DNA from: Asanoa ferruginea
Lineage (GTDB): Bacteria; Actinomycetota; Actinomycetes; Mycobacteriales; Micromonosporaceae
NCBI RefSeq assembly: GCF_003387075.1
Contig: NZ_QUMQ01000001.1
Location: 1,054,001 to 1,118,000, forward strand
Length of the DNA stretch: 64,000 bases
Direction of reading: 5' to 3'
The notes beneath the pieces are model-generated. The model searched no databases, was not told the DNA's origin, and saw only the letters and a program-made list of their open reading frames with translations. The translations under genes were made by a program, and so were the position numbers. Below are positions 8,942 to 18,563 of the stretch, piece by piece. Position 1 is the stretch's first letter; each line of letters starts with the position of its first letter.

Positions 8942-10108
8942 CTAGATGACGCCCTTGAGGAGTTGGCGCGCCAGGACGATGCGCTGCACCTGGTTCGTAC
9001 CCTCGTAGATCTGGGTGATTTTGGCGTCGCGCATCATCCGCTCTAGCGGGTAGTCGCGGGTGTAGCCGTAACCGCCCAGGAGTTGGACCGCGTCGGTGGT
9101 GATCGCCATGGCGGCGTCGGAGGCGAAGCACTTGGCCGCGGCACCGAAGTAGGTCAGGTCGGCGTCACCGCGCTCCGAGCGACCGGCGGCGGCGTAGGTG
9201 AGCTCGCGCGCCGCGGTCAGCTTCATGCCCATGTCGGCGAGCATGAACTGCACGCCCTGGAAGTCGGCGATCGGCTGGCCGAACTGGTGGCGCTCCTTGA
9301 CGTAACCGAGGGCGTAGTCGAGAGCACCCTGCGCGATGCCGACGGCCTGGGCGGCGATGGTGACGCGGGTGTGGTCGAGGGTGCGCATCGCGGTGGCGAA
9401 GCCCGTGCCCGGCTCGCCAATAAGGCGCGAATCCGGAATATGCACATTGTCGAAGTAAACTTCGCGAGTCGGGGAGCCCTTGATTCCGAGCTTCTTTTCC
9501 GGCGCGCCGAACGAGACGCCGGCATCCGACTTGGACACCACGAAGGCGGAGATGCCGCGGGAGCGCGCGGTCGGTTCGGTGACCGCGAAGACCGTGTAGA
9601 ACTCCGACACGCCGGCGTTGGTGATCCAGCGCTTGACGCCGTTGAGCACCCAGCCGGTCGCCGTGCGTTCGGCCCGGGTTGTCATCGACGCGGCGTCGCT
9701 GCCCGCCTCGGGCTCGGAAAGGCAGTAGGAGAACATCGCCTCGCCGCGGGCGACCGGCGGCAGGAACTCGGCCTTGACCGCGTCGGAACCGGCCAGCAGC
9801 AACGGCATCGTGCCCAGCTTGTTGACCGCGGGGATCAGCGATGACGCCGCGCAGGCGCGGGCCACCTCCTCGATGACGATCGCGGTGGCGAGGGCGTCGG
9901 CGCCGGCACCGCCGTATTCGACCGGAATGTGCGGCGCGTGGAAGTCGGCGGCGCGCAACGCTTCGTAGGACGCTTTGGGAAACTCGCCGGTTTCGTCCGC
10001 GTCAGCCGCGTTGGGCGCCACCTTGGCGTCGCACACTTCGCGTACCGCTGCCCGGATGATCCCGTGCTCTTCGGGTATTTGGTAAACATCGAACGAAGTG
10101 TCTGTCAT
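8942..10108 (-). CDS. acyl-CoA dehydrogenase, FadE25-like
   Basis: FAD-dependent alpha,beta-dehydrogenation of an acyl-CoA. 388 residues, full family length. Signature blocks: FSYCLSEPEAGSDAASMTTRAE (split over ~residues 130-150), KRWITNAGVSEFYTVFA, GYGYTRDYPLERMMRDAKI and the catalytic-base segment IYEGTNQVQR near the C-terminus (Glu in YEGT). Start 10108 is supported by GGGGAGGG about ten bases upstream; the frame extends 44 codons further without homology. Position between the glycan genes and purEK matches the M. tuberculosis fadE25-purE-purK order, which suggests orthology to fadE25. Confidence 0.93.
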   Translation of the reverse strand: MTDTSFDVYQIPEEHGIIRAAVREVCDAKVAPNAADADETGEFPKASYEALRAADFHAPHIPVEYGGAGADALATAIVIEEVARACAASSLIPAVNKLGTMPLLLAGSDAVKAEFLPPVARGEAMFSYCLSEPEAGSDAASMTTRAERTATGWVLNGVKRWITNAGVSEFYTVFAVTEPTARSRGISAFVVSKSDAGVSFGAPEKKLGIKGSPTREVYFDNVHIPDSRLIGEPGTGFATAMRTLDHTRVTIAAQAVGIAQGALDYALGYVKERHQFGQPIADFQGVQFMLADMGMKLTAARELTYAAAGRSERGDADLTYFGAAAKCFASDAAMAITTDAVQLLGGYGYTRDYPLERMMRDAKITQIYEGTNQVQRIVLARQLLKGVI

Positions 10109-10244
10109 GATTGCGGCCCTCCCCTTGGCCGGCGGTGAGCGCCACCGGTAGCGTGCGTCGGGCATGTGACTATCCGGCCCAGCCTTGAGAATACCGGCCG
10201 GTAACCTTGGCTCGGATGCACGGTGGGTAGGCTCACGCACTATC

Positions 10245-10322
10245 CTCGCCTGCGCATGCAGGCGAGCCCGCTCCGGCGGGCGACAAGAACAGATGTCCTA
10301 ACTGACGCGCCACGCTGGCGCG
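10245..10322 (+). promoter_or_regulatory. leader region of UDP-glucose dehydrogenase gene with three consecutive hairpins
   Basis: Three stems follow each other: 10245-10253 pairs with 10258-10266 (9 bp, GCAT loop); 10266-10271 pairs with 10276-10281 (TCCG loop); 10306-10311 pairs with 10317-10322 (ACGCT loop). None is followed by a T tract. They lie 60-140 bp upstream of the GTG start of the UDP-glucose dehydrogenase gene and could be an RNA leader or protein-binding sites. Confidence 0.4.
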
Positions 10323-10384
10323 ACCAGCCCCGACAACGACGTGGCGCACAGTAGCGCCGCCGAGCGTGAGCGGAGAACCAAGGC

Positions 10385-11812
10385 GTGACGATCCCGTACC
10401 CGAACACCCAGCCCATGCCGGCGATCGCGGCGGTGACGCCCCCGTCCGGAGCCGCCCGCCCGCGGCTGACCTTCCTCGGCACCGGTTACCTGGGTGCGAC
10501 GTACGCCATCTGCTACGCGGAGCTCGGCTACGAGGTGCTCGGCTTCGACGTCGACGAGGCGAAGATCGCCGGCCTGTCCGCCGGCGTCGTCCCGTTCCAC
10601 GAGCCCGGCCTCGACGAGCTGCTCCGGCGCAACATCGCCGCCGGTCGGCTGCGCTTCTCCACCGACTACAAGGAAGCCGCCGACTTCGGCGACGTCCACT
10701 TCATCTGCGTCGGCACCCCGCAGCGGGCCGACGGCATGGGCGCCGACCTGACCTACGTCGAGACCTCGGTCGTCGGCCTGGCCCAGCACCTGAGCCGCAA
10801 GGCGCTGATCGTGGGCAAGTCGACCGTGCCGGTGGGCACCGCCGAGTGGATCGAGCAGCTCGTCGGCAAGCACGTCGCGCCGGAGTTGGGTGTCGAGGTC
10901 GCCTGGAGCCCCGAGTTCCTGCAGGAGGGGTTCGCCGTCGAAGACGTGCTGCGCCCCAACCGCATCGTCGTCGGTGTGAAGAGCGATTGGTCAAACGGCC
11001 TGTTGTACGCCGCGCACAAGGGCGTTTTCGACCTCGCCGCCACCGAGGACCGCGAGGTCCCGCTGGTGATCACCGACTTCGCGACCGCTGAGCTCGTCAA
11101 GGTCGCCGCCAACGCGTTCCTGGCCACCAAGATCTCGTTCATCAACGCGATGGCCGAGGTCTGCGAGGTCGCCGGCGGCGACGTCACCCAGCTCGCCCGG
11201 GCGATCGGCTACGACCCGCGGATCGGCAACCGGTTCCTCCAGGCCGGTGTCGGCTTCGGCGGCGGCTGCCTGCCCAAGGACATCCGCGCCTTCCAGGCCC
11301 GGGCCCAGGAGCTGGGCGCCGGCGAGGCGCTGCGCTTCCTGCACGAGGTCGACCTGATCAACCTGCGCCGCCGCACCCGGGTGCTGACCCTGGCCGCCGA
11401 CCTGCTCGGCCGCCGCTCCGGCCCGGCCGGCCCCGACCTGTCCGGCGCCAAGATCGCGGTGCTGGGCGCGACCTTCAAGCCCAACTCCGACGACATCCGC
11501 GACGCGCCGTCGCTGGCCGTCGCCGGGCTGCTCCAGAAGGCCGGCGCCGACGTGCGGGTCTACGACCCGGAGGGCATGGACAACGCGAAGAAGGCGTCGC
11601 CCGACCTGACCTACGAGCCGAGCCTCAACGACGCCGTCACCGGCGCCGACCTGGTCTGCGTGCTGACCGAGTGGGCCGACTTCCGCAACGCCGACCCGGT
11701 CGCCCTCGGCGAGCTGGTCGCCGGCAAGAAGGTCATCGACGGCCGCAACTGCCTCGACGCCACCCTGTGGAGCCAGGCCGGCTGGGTCTACCGCGGGATG
11801 GGTCGCCCGTAA
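10385..11812 (+). CDS. UDP-glucose 6-dehydrogenase
   Basis: Oxidises UDP-glucose to UDP-glucuronate in two NAD-dependent steps, giving precursor for glucuronate- or xylose-containing glycans. 475 residues with an N-terminal Rossmann domain (FLGTGYLGATYA), KSTVPVGTAEW, the central helix, and catalytic Cys295 in GFGGGCLPKDIRAF; the C-terminal domain has GATFKPNSDDIRDAPS. The GTG start has GGAG nine bases upstream. Sits alone between a divergent acyl-CoA dehydrogenase gene and its own terminator. Confidence 0.95.
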   Translation: MTIPYPNTQPMPAIAAVTPPSGAARPRLTFLGTGYLGATYAICYAELGYEVLGFDVDEAKIAGLSAGVVPFHEPGLDELLRRNIAAGRLRFSTDYKEAADFGDVHFICVGTPQRADGMGADLTYVETSVVGLAQHLSRKALIVGKSTVPVGTAEWIEQLVGKHVAPELGVEVAWSPEFLQEGFAVEDVLRPNRIVVGVKSDWSNGLLYAAHKGVFDLAATEDREVPLVITDFATAELVKVAANAFLATKISFINAMAEVCEVAGGDVTQLARAIGYDPRIGNRFLQAGVGFGGGCLPKDIRAFQARAQELGAGEALRFLHEVDLINLRRRTRVLTLAADLLGRRSGPAGPDLSGAKIAVLGATFKPNSDDIRDAPSLAVAGLLQKAGADVRVYDPEGMDNAKKASPDLTYEPSLNDAVTGADLVCVLTEWADFRNADPVALGELVAGKKVIDGRNCLDATLWSQAGWVYRGMGRP

Positions 11813-11828
11813 GGCGTCTTTTCTGCCG

Positions 11829-11867
11829 AAGGGCGCTCCGGGGGTTCCATTCCCCGGGGCGCCCTTT
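11829..11867 (+). terminator. intrinsic-type terminator after UDP-glucose dehydrogenase gene
   Basis: A 15-bp stem (11829-11843 with 11852-11866, one T-G wobble) closes an 8-base loop, starts with AA and ends with CTTT. It lies 17 bp after the stop codon. Confidence 0.75.
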
Positions 11868-11992
11868 CACATTGGAGGGACGTCACCGATTTCGGGTGTC
11901 GCGTCCGGACACGCCCAAAGGGACTGTTCAATCGACGTCCGCTATGGGCATGCTTCGGTATAGGCGTCACTGTCCTGCCGCGGAGAGGTGCG

Positions 11993-14900
11993 ATGGAAAG
12001 GTATCCGTGTCCCTCCTGCGGCCGGGAGATAGATCCCGCGCCCCGCTGCCCCTACTGCAACGCTGAGCAGGGCAGATGGGCCGACGAGGTGGCCCGCATC
12101 GAGCGCGAGATCGCCGAGATCCGCAAGCAGGACATCCAGGTCGCCCGCGAGCAGCGGCTGCTCGCGCAGCGCATGCAGGCCGCACAGTTCCAGCGCGACA
12201 TCCTCAACGCCGCCAACCAGGAACGGCTCAAGCAACAAATCGGCAAGCCGCGCCGGGTGCTACGCCGCCGGGTTTTCCGCCGGCCACCCACCGCTGGTGC
12301 CGAGACCGGCGTCCCGCCCACCGCCGCACCGCGCGGCCCACGCGGCCCGGGCGGCCCGGGCGGTTCGCGCATCCCGCGGCAGCAGGCCGGCGCGGCCGCG
12401 CCGCCGGAGCCGCCCCCGCCACCCCGGGTGATGGACCTCGACGACGACGGGCCGCCCCCAGAGGCGTCCACGCGCGAGATCCAGAACGTCTACCTCGGCC
12501 TCGGCGCCCTCCTCCTCGGCGCCGCGGCCGTCGTCTTCGCGGGCGTCACCGAGGGCGCGATCAGCCGGCTCGCGATCCTGATCGGCGCCACCGGCCTGAT
12601 GCTGGGCGTCGCACCGTTCATCGGCGCCCGCCGGCTGAGCTCCACCGCCGAGACCATCTCCGCGGTCGGCCTCATGCTGGTGCCGCTGATCGGCTACGCG
12701 TTCTACCTGGTGCCCGACGTGCGCCACGGCCCGGTGCCCGGCGAGGTGTTCGCCGGCATCGTGTTCGCGGCGACGGCCGCGGTCGCCGCGGTCTACGCCG
12801 GCGCCACCGGGCTCAGCGTGCCCCGCTACGCCACGGTGCTGGCGCTCCAACCGGTGATACCGCTGCTCACCCACGGCTGGATCACCGGGTCGACGGGGTG
12901 GGCATTCTCGCTCGCGGCCGTGGCCGCCCTCGACGTCTGGCTGGCGCGGCAATACGCGGCCTTCGGCGCCCTGGTCCCGCCGGCCTGGTCGGGCCGCCTG
13001 GTGACACCGCCGCTCGCCGACGACCCACCCACCGACCGGCCGGGCGCGTTCAACCGGCCTGGGCTGTTCAACCGGTCAGCCACCTCAAGCAGGTCTGGCG
13101 GCATGGCAGGGCCGCGCGATGCGGCCGCTTCCGACCGCGCGGCCGGCGCCGGCGGGGCCGCAGGCCCGCGTGGCACTGACGCGCCCGGCGGCGCGGCCGG
13201 GCCGAGCGGCGCAGCAGGGCCCGGCGGGACGGCAGGGTCGGCCGGCACAGCCGCTTCCGGAGGATCTGAGGGCGCCGGCGACCCGGCGGGGTCCGGCAGC
13301 CCGACAGCCGCCGGTGGCCGAGCGGCGGGCGGCACGGCAGCGCAAGGAGACGACGAGTCCGAGGCCATTGCGACGGACACCGACGAGAGCGGCTTCGGCG
13401 TGGGCTCGCGCTCGGGTGCGGTGCCGGCCAGCGGCGGACCGAAGGTCGCCCGGATCGTCTCGACGCCGATCCCGCCACACCAGCGCACCGACGACGACCC
13501 GGGCCCGAGCCCCCGCCCCGAGGCCGCGGCCGAGGAAGCGGAAGTGCTGCTCGACTCCGGGCCGGCCGACGCCCCCGTCTCCGGCCCCCCGCCGCAGACT
13601 GCCGTCACCGCCCGCTGGCTCCGCGAGATGTCGTGGGTGCTGTTCGGCATCGCCATCGGTGCCGCGCTCATCTACGCCGTCGCCGGGCTGGTCGACGCGC
13701 GTACCGTGCCGACCGCGACCGTCGCCGGTCTCGGCCTGGTGGTCGCCGCCGCCGTTGGCCTGATCGGTTCGCTGTCGCTGCGTCGCCGGCCGTTGCCCGA
13801 CGTCGCCGGCGGGATCATGACGCTGGCCATCATCGGTGCCGCCGGTCGGGTCGCCTCGGTCGCGCTGCCCGGGCACGCGCTGGTCGTGGTCGCCACGATC
13901 ATCGCGCTGATCGGCCTGGCGGTCCGGGCGCTGCCCGACGACTCGCGCCGCGGGCCGCAGCTCGCCTCCACGGCGGCGCTGCTGGTGATCGGCATGGTGA
14001 TCGCCGGCAACACGCTGCGCGCGGCGCTGGCGCCGATCGACGCCGCGCTGCCGATGTGGCGGGCGGATCTCACCGGGTACGAGGCCCGCCTCGACGCCGC
14101 CATCGGCAGCGCGCAGTGGCAACTCGCCGTCGCCGCCGCCCTGCTGACCATCGGGGCCGTGCTGGCCGCGCCGCACGAGATCCGGCGCGAGCTCGCGGTT
14201 GCCGGCGCGGCGCTGACCGCCCTGGCCGCACCCGCCTCCTTCGACCTCAACTGGGCCGCCGCGCCGTGGCCCGCCGCCATCGCCGCCATCGCCATCGCCG
14301 TCGCCGGGCTGTGGGCCCGCACCCCGCGGGCCGGCATCGCGCACGCGGTCGGCGCCGCCCTGGTCGGGTTGGCCGCCGCCGGGGCCTCCGCCGCCCGGCC
14401 CTCGCTCAGCGCCGCGGTGCTGTTCGTGATCGCCGCGAGCGGTGCGCTGATCGCGGGCGCCGCCCGCACCACCACCCTGCGCGCCAACGCCGGCGCGGAG
14501 CCGGTCGGCGAGTGGGCGGCCGGCGGTGCCGCGTTCGCCTTCCCGGGCGCGGTGGCCAGCTTCGTGGCCGCGACGGTGCCGAGCGCCACCGCGACCGTGC
14601 CGATCCTCGCCACCGCCTTCCTCGCGGTCTGCGCGACGCTCAGCTTCGCCGCGCTCAACCGGGTCGCCGAGCGCCACCTGAGCGTCCCGCTGACCGTGGG
14701 CACGGTGCTGGGCACGATGGGCGTGTCCGCCGCCGCGTTCGCCGCCGGGCAGGCGACCGTCGCCGACAAGCTGGTCGGCGCGCTGATGCTGGTCGCGGCC
14801 GTGCTGCTGTTCCTGGCTCCGTCGATCGACCACGGCCGCCGGGCCGACCGGGTGCTCGACGGCGCCGACTACGCGTCGGCGGCGGCCACCACCGCACTGA

Positions 14901-17566
14901 TCGGCGCGCTGGCCCGGATCGCCGCGATCCTCGCGCCGGGCGGCGAGATCGCCACGGTGGCCGCGCTGATCCTGGTGGTCGCGATCGGCGTACGCGCGCT
15001 CCCCGAAGACTGGCGGCGCGGTCCGGCGCTGGGCATCGCGGTGGGCGGCGGGGTCATCGCCGCGATCGCCGGCTACCAGTCGCTCGCCGGCGGCCTGAAG
15101 ATCCTCGCGACGCCGGGCGCCCTGTGGGACGCCGACCTGACCCGCTGGCCGGGCAGCGTCGACGCGGGCAGTTCCTGGCAGGCACCGGTCGCACTCGTGC
15201 TGCTCGCCGGCGCGGCCGCGATCGTGTTGCCCCGACCCTGGTCCTACGACGTCGCCGGGGTGTTCGTCGGCCTGGCCACGATCGGCGCGCCGGCGGCCCT
15301 CGGCCTGCCCTGGTACTCCCCGATCGTGGTCGGCGGCGCGGTGGCCACGATCTACGGCGTCGCCGCGGTGATGGCCGCCGACCCGCGGGCCGGCCTGGCC
15401 CGGATCTGGGTGGCGGCCGCCGTCGCCCTGCACGCGGTCGGCGCGAGCGTGGTCCGCCCGTGGACCACGGCGGCGGCACTCGGCATCATCGTGCTGATCG
15501 GCGCCGTGGTCGCCGCGCTCGCCTCGACGATCGTGGCCGGCCCCGACGGCGGGCCCGCGACCGCGGGCTGGCGCAACCCGCTCTCCCCGCGCACCGACGG
15601 CGAGCCTCCGAGAGAAGCACCAAGCGGAGAACAGGCCGACGTCGGTGCGCCGACCGGCGGCGGCACCGCCACCGCGACGATGACCCGGCCGCGGGTGACC
15701 CGGGTGACCGCGCCGGTCGAGTCGTTGGCCGACGTGGCCGCGCCGCCACACCTCAGCACGATTGGCGGGCTCGCCCTCGGCGGCGCACTTCTCGCCCTGC
15801 CGGGCGCGCTGGCCGGCTTCTCCGCCTCCGTGGGCAGTTCGGCACCGGTGGTGCTGACCGCCGCCCTGGCCGGCTCGAGCCTGGGGATGGCGGTGCTCGC
15901 GCTGGCGCGTACCCGGATGGCGCCCTTCCTGCCCTATGCCACCGTCGGCCTCGCCGGCGGTGCCACGGTGACCGCCGGCACCGCGCTGGCCACCGGAGTC
16001 TCACCCGGTGTGTACGCGGCCGCGGCCGCCATGCTCGGCATCCTCGCCGAGTTGCTCCGGGCCACCGTCTCCCCGGGCGGCGAGGCCGAGCGGGTCCGCC
16101 GGTGGAGCACGTTCGGCGGCACGCCGTGGCGCCGGAGCCCGGGGCTGTCCGGCCGGCGGTGGTCGGTCGAGCCGGCGATGGGCGCGCTGCTGGTCGCCGT
16201 ACCCGGGACGCTCTTCGCGCTCTATGCCCTTGGTCCGGCCCTGGTCGAAGCGTTGTTCGCGCCGCTCCAAGTGGTCAACCACATCTGGGCCGGCCCGCCG
16301 GAGGCGCTGCTCTCGCCGCCACCCGACGCGGTCGAGCCGTCCAATGTGCTCTCCGCGCTGCTGCTGACCAGCGCGGCCGGCCTCGCGGCGCTGGCGTTCT
16401 CCCGCGGCCGGCCGCTGCGGGCGATCCCGGTCGTGCTGCCCGGCATCGCGGTGACCATCCTGATCACGCCGGTGTCGCTCGGCTTCGGCTGGCCCAACAG
16501 CATCCGGGCGGCGCTCGCGGTGTTCGCGGTCGCCATGATCGGCCTCGCGCTGACCCCGCCGCCGCCGGAGTCGGAGCTCGCGCAGTCGCTGCGGTCGGCC
16601 CGGATCGCGACGTTCGTGATCGGCCTGGCCGCCGGCAACGCCGGGCTGTCCGGCAGCCTCGCCACCCGGCCGATGACGCTGCTGACGCTCGGCAGCGCGG
16701 TCCTGGTCGGCGCGGTCGCCGCGTTGTACGGGCGGACCCAGCGCGCCCGCATCCTCGGCTGGCTGTTCGCCGCGATCATGGCGCAGGCGTTCGTGCTGAC
16801 CGTCGGCCTGGTCGCCGGCCTGCCCCGCACCACGTCGGCGTTCGGCGTGCTGGCGGTCGGCGCGGCCCTGCTGGTCGGCGCCGCGCTGGTGCCCCGGCTG
16901 CGCCGCCCCGAGGCGCTGCAAGAAGCGACCACAGTGGAGTGGAGTGGCTACGCCGCCGGCCTGATCGCGTTCGCTCTCGCCTTCGACTCGCTGCCGCACC
17001 TGGCCGGCCTGCTCGCCGCCTGGGGCGCGGTGCTCGGCATCGCCGCCGGCCGCCCGGGCCGCCGCGCGTCGCGCCGCCGGGTCATCTTCTACACGGCGCT
17101 GAGCTGCGAGGTCGTCGCCTGGTGGCTGCTGATGAACCTGGTCGACGTGCGGCTGTTGGAGGCCTACACGCTGCCGTTCGCGGCGGTGGCGCTGCTGGCC
17201 GGCATGATCGAGCTGCGGCAGCGGCCGTCGCTGGGCAGTTGGCTGGCCTACGGCCCGGCGCTGGTGGCGGCGTTCCTGCCGACCACCGTGCTGGTGCTCA
17301 CCCGCGACACCACCGACACCCGCGAGTTGCTGCTGCTGGTCGGCGCGGCCGCGACGCTCATCTTCGGCGCGATGGTCAAGCAGCAGGCGCCGGTCATCGT
17401 GGGCGCGGTGGTCACCGGCATCTCCGCGATCCACTTCACGGTGACCCGGGTCGGCCCCTACTACGTGGTGCTGCCGATCGGCCTCATCCTGATCGTCCTC
17501 GGCGCCAACAACGAAAACCGCCGCCGCGCCCAGGAACGCATCCGCAGCCTGCGCGGCATGCGCTAG
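11993..17566 (+). CDS. giant polytopic membrane protein with N-terminal zinc ribbon (SCO7613-like)
   Basis: 1857 residues. An N-terminal zinc ribbon (CPSCGREIDPAPRCPYC: two CxxC knuckles) is followed by a predicted coiled coil (~residues 25-80), a Pro/Gly linker, and then a very long series of hydrophobic helices, probably more than 40. Helices are interrupted by two soluble inserts: residues ~350-540, including a Gly-Ala-Pro collagen-like tract at ~365-455, and ~1190-1250. The layout resembles actinobacterial proteins named after the SCO7613 C-terminal domain; function unknown. GGAGAGG precedes ATG 11993. Stands alone with no obvious operon partner. Confidence 0.85.
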   Translation: MERYPCPSCGREIDPAPRCPYCNAEQGRWADEVARIEREIAEIRKQDIQVAREQRLLAQRMQAAQFQRDILNAANQERLKQQIGKPRRVLRRRVFRRPPTAGAETGVPPTAAPRGPRGPGGPGGSRIPRQQAGAAAPPEPPPPPRVMDLDDDGPPPEASTREIQNVYLGLGALLLGAAAVVFAGVTEGAISRLAILIGATGLMLGVAPFIGARRLSSTAETISAVGLMLVPLIGYAFYLVPDVRHGPVPGEVFAGIVFAATAAVAAVYAGATGLSVPRYATVLALQPVIPLLTHGWITGSTGWAFSLAAVAALDVWLARQYAAFGALVPPAWSGRLVTPPLADDPPTDRPGAFNRPGLFNRSATSSRSGGMAGPRDAAASDRAAGAGGAAGPRGTDAPGGAAGPSGAAGPGGTAGSAGTAASGGSEGAGDPAGSGSPTAAGGRAAGGTAAQGDDESEAIATDTDESGFGVGSRSGAVPASGGPKVARIVSTPIPPHQRTDDDPGPSPRPEAAAEEAEVLLDSGPADAPVSGPPPQTAVTARWLREMSWVLFGIAIGAALIYAVAGLVDARTVPTATVAGLGLVVAAAVGLIGSLSLRRRPLPDVAGGIMTLAIIGAAGRVASVALPGHALVVVATIIALIGLAVRALPDDSRRGPQLASTAALLVIGMVIAGNTLRAALAPIDAALPMWRADLTGYEARLDAAIGSAQWQLAVAAALLTIGAVLAAPHEIRRELAVAGAALTALAAPASFDLNWAAAPWPAAIAAIAIAVAGLWARTPRAGIAHAVGAALVGLAAAGASAARPSLSAAVLFVIAASGALIAGAARTTTLRANAGAEPVGEWAAGGAAFAFPGAVASFVAATVPSATATVPILATAFLAVCATLSFAALNRVAERHLSVPLTVGTVLGTMGVSAAAFAAGQATVADKLVGALMLVAAVLLFLAPSIDHGRRADRVLDGADYASAAATTALIGALARIAAILAPGGEIATVAALILVVAIGVRALPEDWRRGPALGIAVGGGVIAAIAGYQSLAGGLKILATPGALWDADLTRWPGSVDAGSSWQAPVALVLLAGAAAIVLPRPWSYDVAGVFVGLATIGAPAALGLPWYSPIVVGGAVATIYGVAAVMAADPRAGLARIWVAAAVALHAVGASVVRPWTTAAALGIIVLIGAVVAALASTIVAGPDGGPATAGWRNPLSPRTDGEPPREAPSGEQADVGAPTGGGTATATMTRPRVTRVTAPVESLADVAAPPHLSTIGGLALGGALLALPGALAGFSASVGSSAPVVLTAALAGSSLGMAVLALARTRMAPFLPYATVGLAGGATVTAGTALATGVSPGVYAAAAAMLGILAELLRATVSPGGEAERVRRWSTFGGTPWRRSPGLSGRRWSVEPAMGALLVAVPGTLFALYALGPALVEALFAPLQVVNHIWAGPPEALLSPPPDAVEPSNVLSALLLTSAAGLAALAFSRGRPLRAIPVVLPGIAVTILITPVSLGFGWPNSIRAALAVFAVAMIGLALTPPPPESELAQSLRSARIATFVIGLAAGNAGLSGSLATRPMTLLTLGSAVLVGAVAALYGRTQRARILGWLFAAIMAQAFVLTVGLVAGLPRTTSAFGVLAVGAALLVGAALVPRLRRPEALQEATTVEWSGYAAGLIAFALAFDSLPHLAGLLAAWGAVLGIAAGRPGRRASRRRVIFYTALSCEVVAWWLLMNLVDVRLLEAYTLPFAAVALLAGMIELRQRPSLGSWLAYGPALVAAFLPTTVLVLTRDTTDTRELLLLVGAAATLIFGAMVKQQAPVIVGAVVTGISAIHFTVTRVGPYYVVLPIGLILIVLGANNENRRRAQERIRSLRGMR

Positions 17567-17616
17567 CCGGCCCGGCCGGCAACGCCGGAGGAGGACGCAC
17601 CCGGGACCGACGCGCG

Positions 17617-18066
17617 TCAGCCGCCGAGCCGGTAGTGGCGCAGGGTGACCGGCCCGCCATCAGGCCCGGTCCAGTCGGCCGGCTCGGTGTGCGTGTGCCG
17701 CCACCCGGTGGCCTCGTAGAAGGCGACAGCGGCCGACCGCTTCTCGTCGGTGACGTTGAGCGTCAGCGGGAGGTCGCGCGCGGCGGCCCACGCGGTCGCT
17801 TCGGCAACCAGGTCCCGGCCGACCGACCGGCGCCGAGCCGCAGGCGTCACGAACAACCGGCACAACTCCCCGGGCTGCTGGACCGCGAGATGACCGGCGA
17901 TCGCGCCATCGGAGTCCACGTGGACCCAGGCCGCCAACAGCCCCGCCGGATTCAGCCAGGAGCCAGGATCGGAGGGCCAGTTCAGCGGGTACGCATCAGC
18001 CTCGTGCACCGCCCGCAGCGCCGCGACGCAGCCGTCGAGGTCGGCCGCCTGCCGGAACCGGATCAC
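17617..18066 (-). CDS. GNAT family N-acetyltransferase
   Basis: 149-residue single GNAT domain. The acetyl-CoA pyrophosphate loop is [21 protein letters not shown] near residue 75, with R-R-x-x-G-R rather than the canonical Q/R-x-x-G-x-G/A, and the C-terminal [13 protein letters not shown] segment is typical. Its ATG overlaps the purE stop by 4 bp (ATGA), so it is cotranslated as the third gene of a purK-purE-acetyltransferase operon. Substrate unknown; no purine link can be read from the sequence. Confidence 0.88.
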   Translation of the reverse strand: MIRFRQAADLDGCVAALRAVHEADAYPLNWPSDPGSWLNPAGLLAAWVHVDSDGAIAGHLAVQQPGELCRLFVTPAARRRSVGRDLVAEATAWAAARDLPLTLNVTDEKRSAAVAFYEATGWRHTHTEPADWTGPDGGPVTLRHYRLGG

Positions 18067-18563
18067 GGAGCCGGGCGCAGCGACGCTTTGAGGGCGGCTT
18101 CCTTCTCGGCGACCAGCACTTCGAGGCCGGCCTGAAACTCGATCATCTTTTGCCGCAAGGCCGGATCCGCGGCGGCCAGGATGCGCACCGCGAGCAGGCC
18201 GGCGTTGCGCGCGCCGCCGATCGACACCGTCGCCACCGGCACGCCGGCCGGCATCTGCACGATCGAGAGCAACGAGTCCATGCCGTCGAGGTATTTGAGC
18301 GGAACCGGCACCCCGATCACCGGCAGCGGGGTGGCCGACGCGACCATGCCGGGCAGGTGGGCGGCGCCGCCCGCCCCAGCGATAATCACCTGGAGGCCGC
18401 GCTCGGCGGCGGTCCGGGCGTACGCGATCATCTTGTCGGGTGTGCGGTGTGCGGAGACGACACCGACCTCATAGCCGACGCCGAACTCGTCGAGGGCCTC
18501 CGCCGCGGCGCGCATCGTCGCCCAGTCGGAGTCGCTGCCCATGATCACGCCGACGGCCGTCAC
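18063..18563 (-). CDS. purE: 5-(carboxyamino)imidazole ribonucleotide mutase
   Basis: Converts N5-CAIR to CAIR in de novo purine synthesis. 166 residues; [13 protein letters not shown] at the N-terminus, [14 protein letters not shown] with the conserved His, and [14 protein letters not shown] are PurE hallmarks. I set the start at GTG 18563, because it overlaps the purK stop as GTGA and has AAGGGA about seven bases upstream; the upstream ATG at 18587 would add eight residues. Cotranslated with purK and the downstream acetyltransferase gene. Confidence 0.95.
   Translation of the reverse strand: MTAVGVIMGSDSDWATMRAAAEALDEFGVGYEVGVVSAHRTPDKMIAYARTAAERGLQVIIAGAGGAAHLPGMVASATPLPVIGVPVPLKYLDGMDSLLSIVQMPAGVPVATVSIGGARNAGLLAVRILAAADPALRQKMIEFQAGLEVLVAEKEAALKASLRPAP

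Noticed and set aside
13633-18135. 1500-codon frame inside the giant membrane protein gene
   Set aside because: Arg-rich composition and overlap in another phase mark it as a GC-driven shadow of the 11993-17566 gene.
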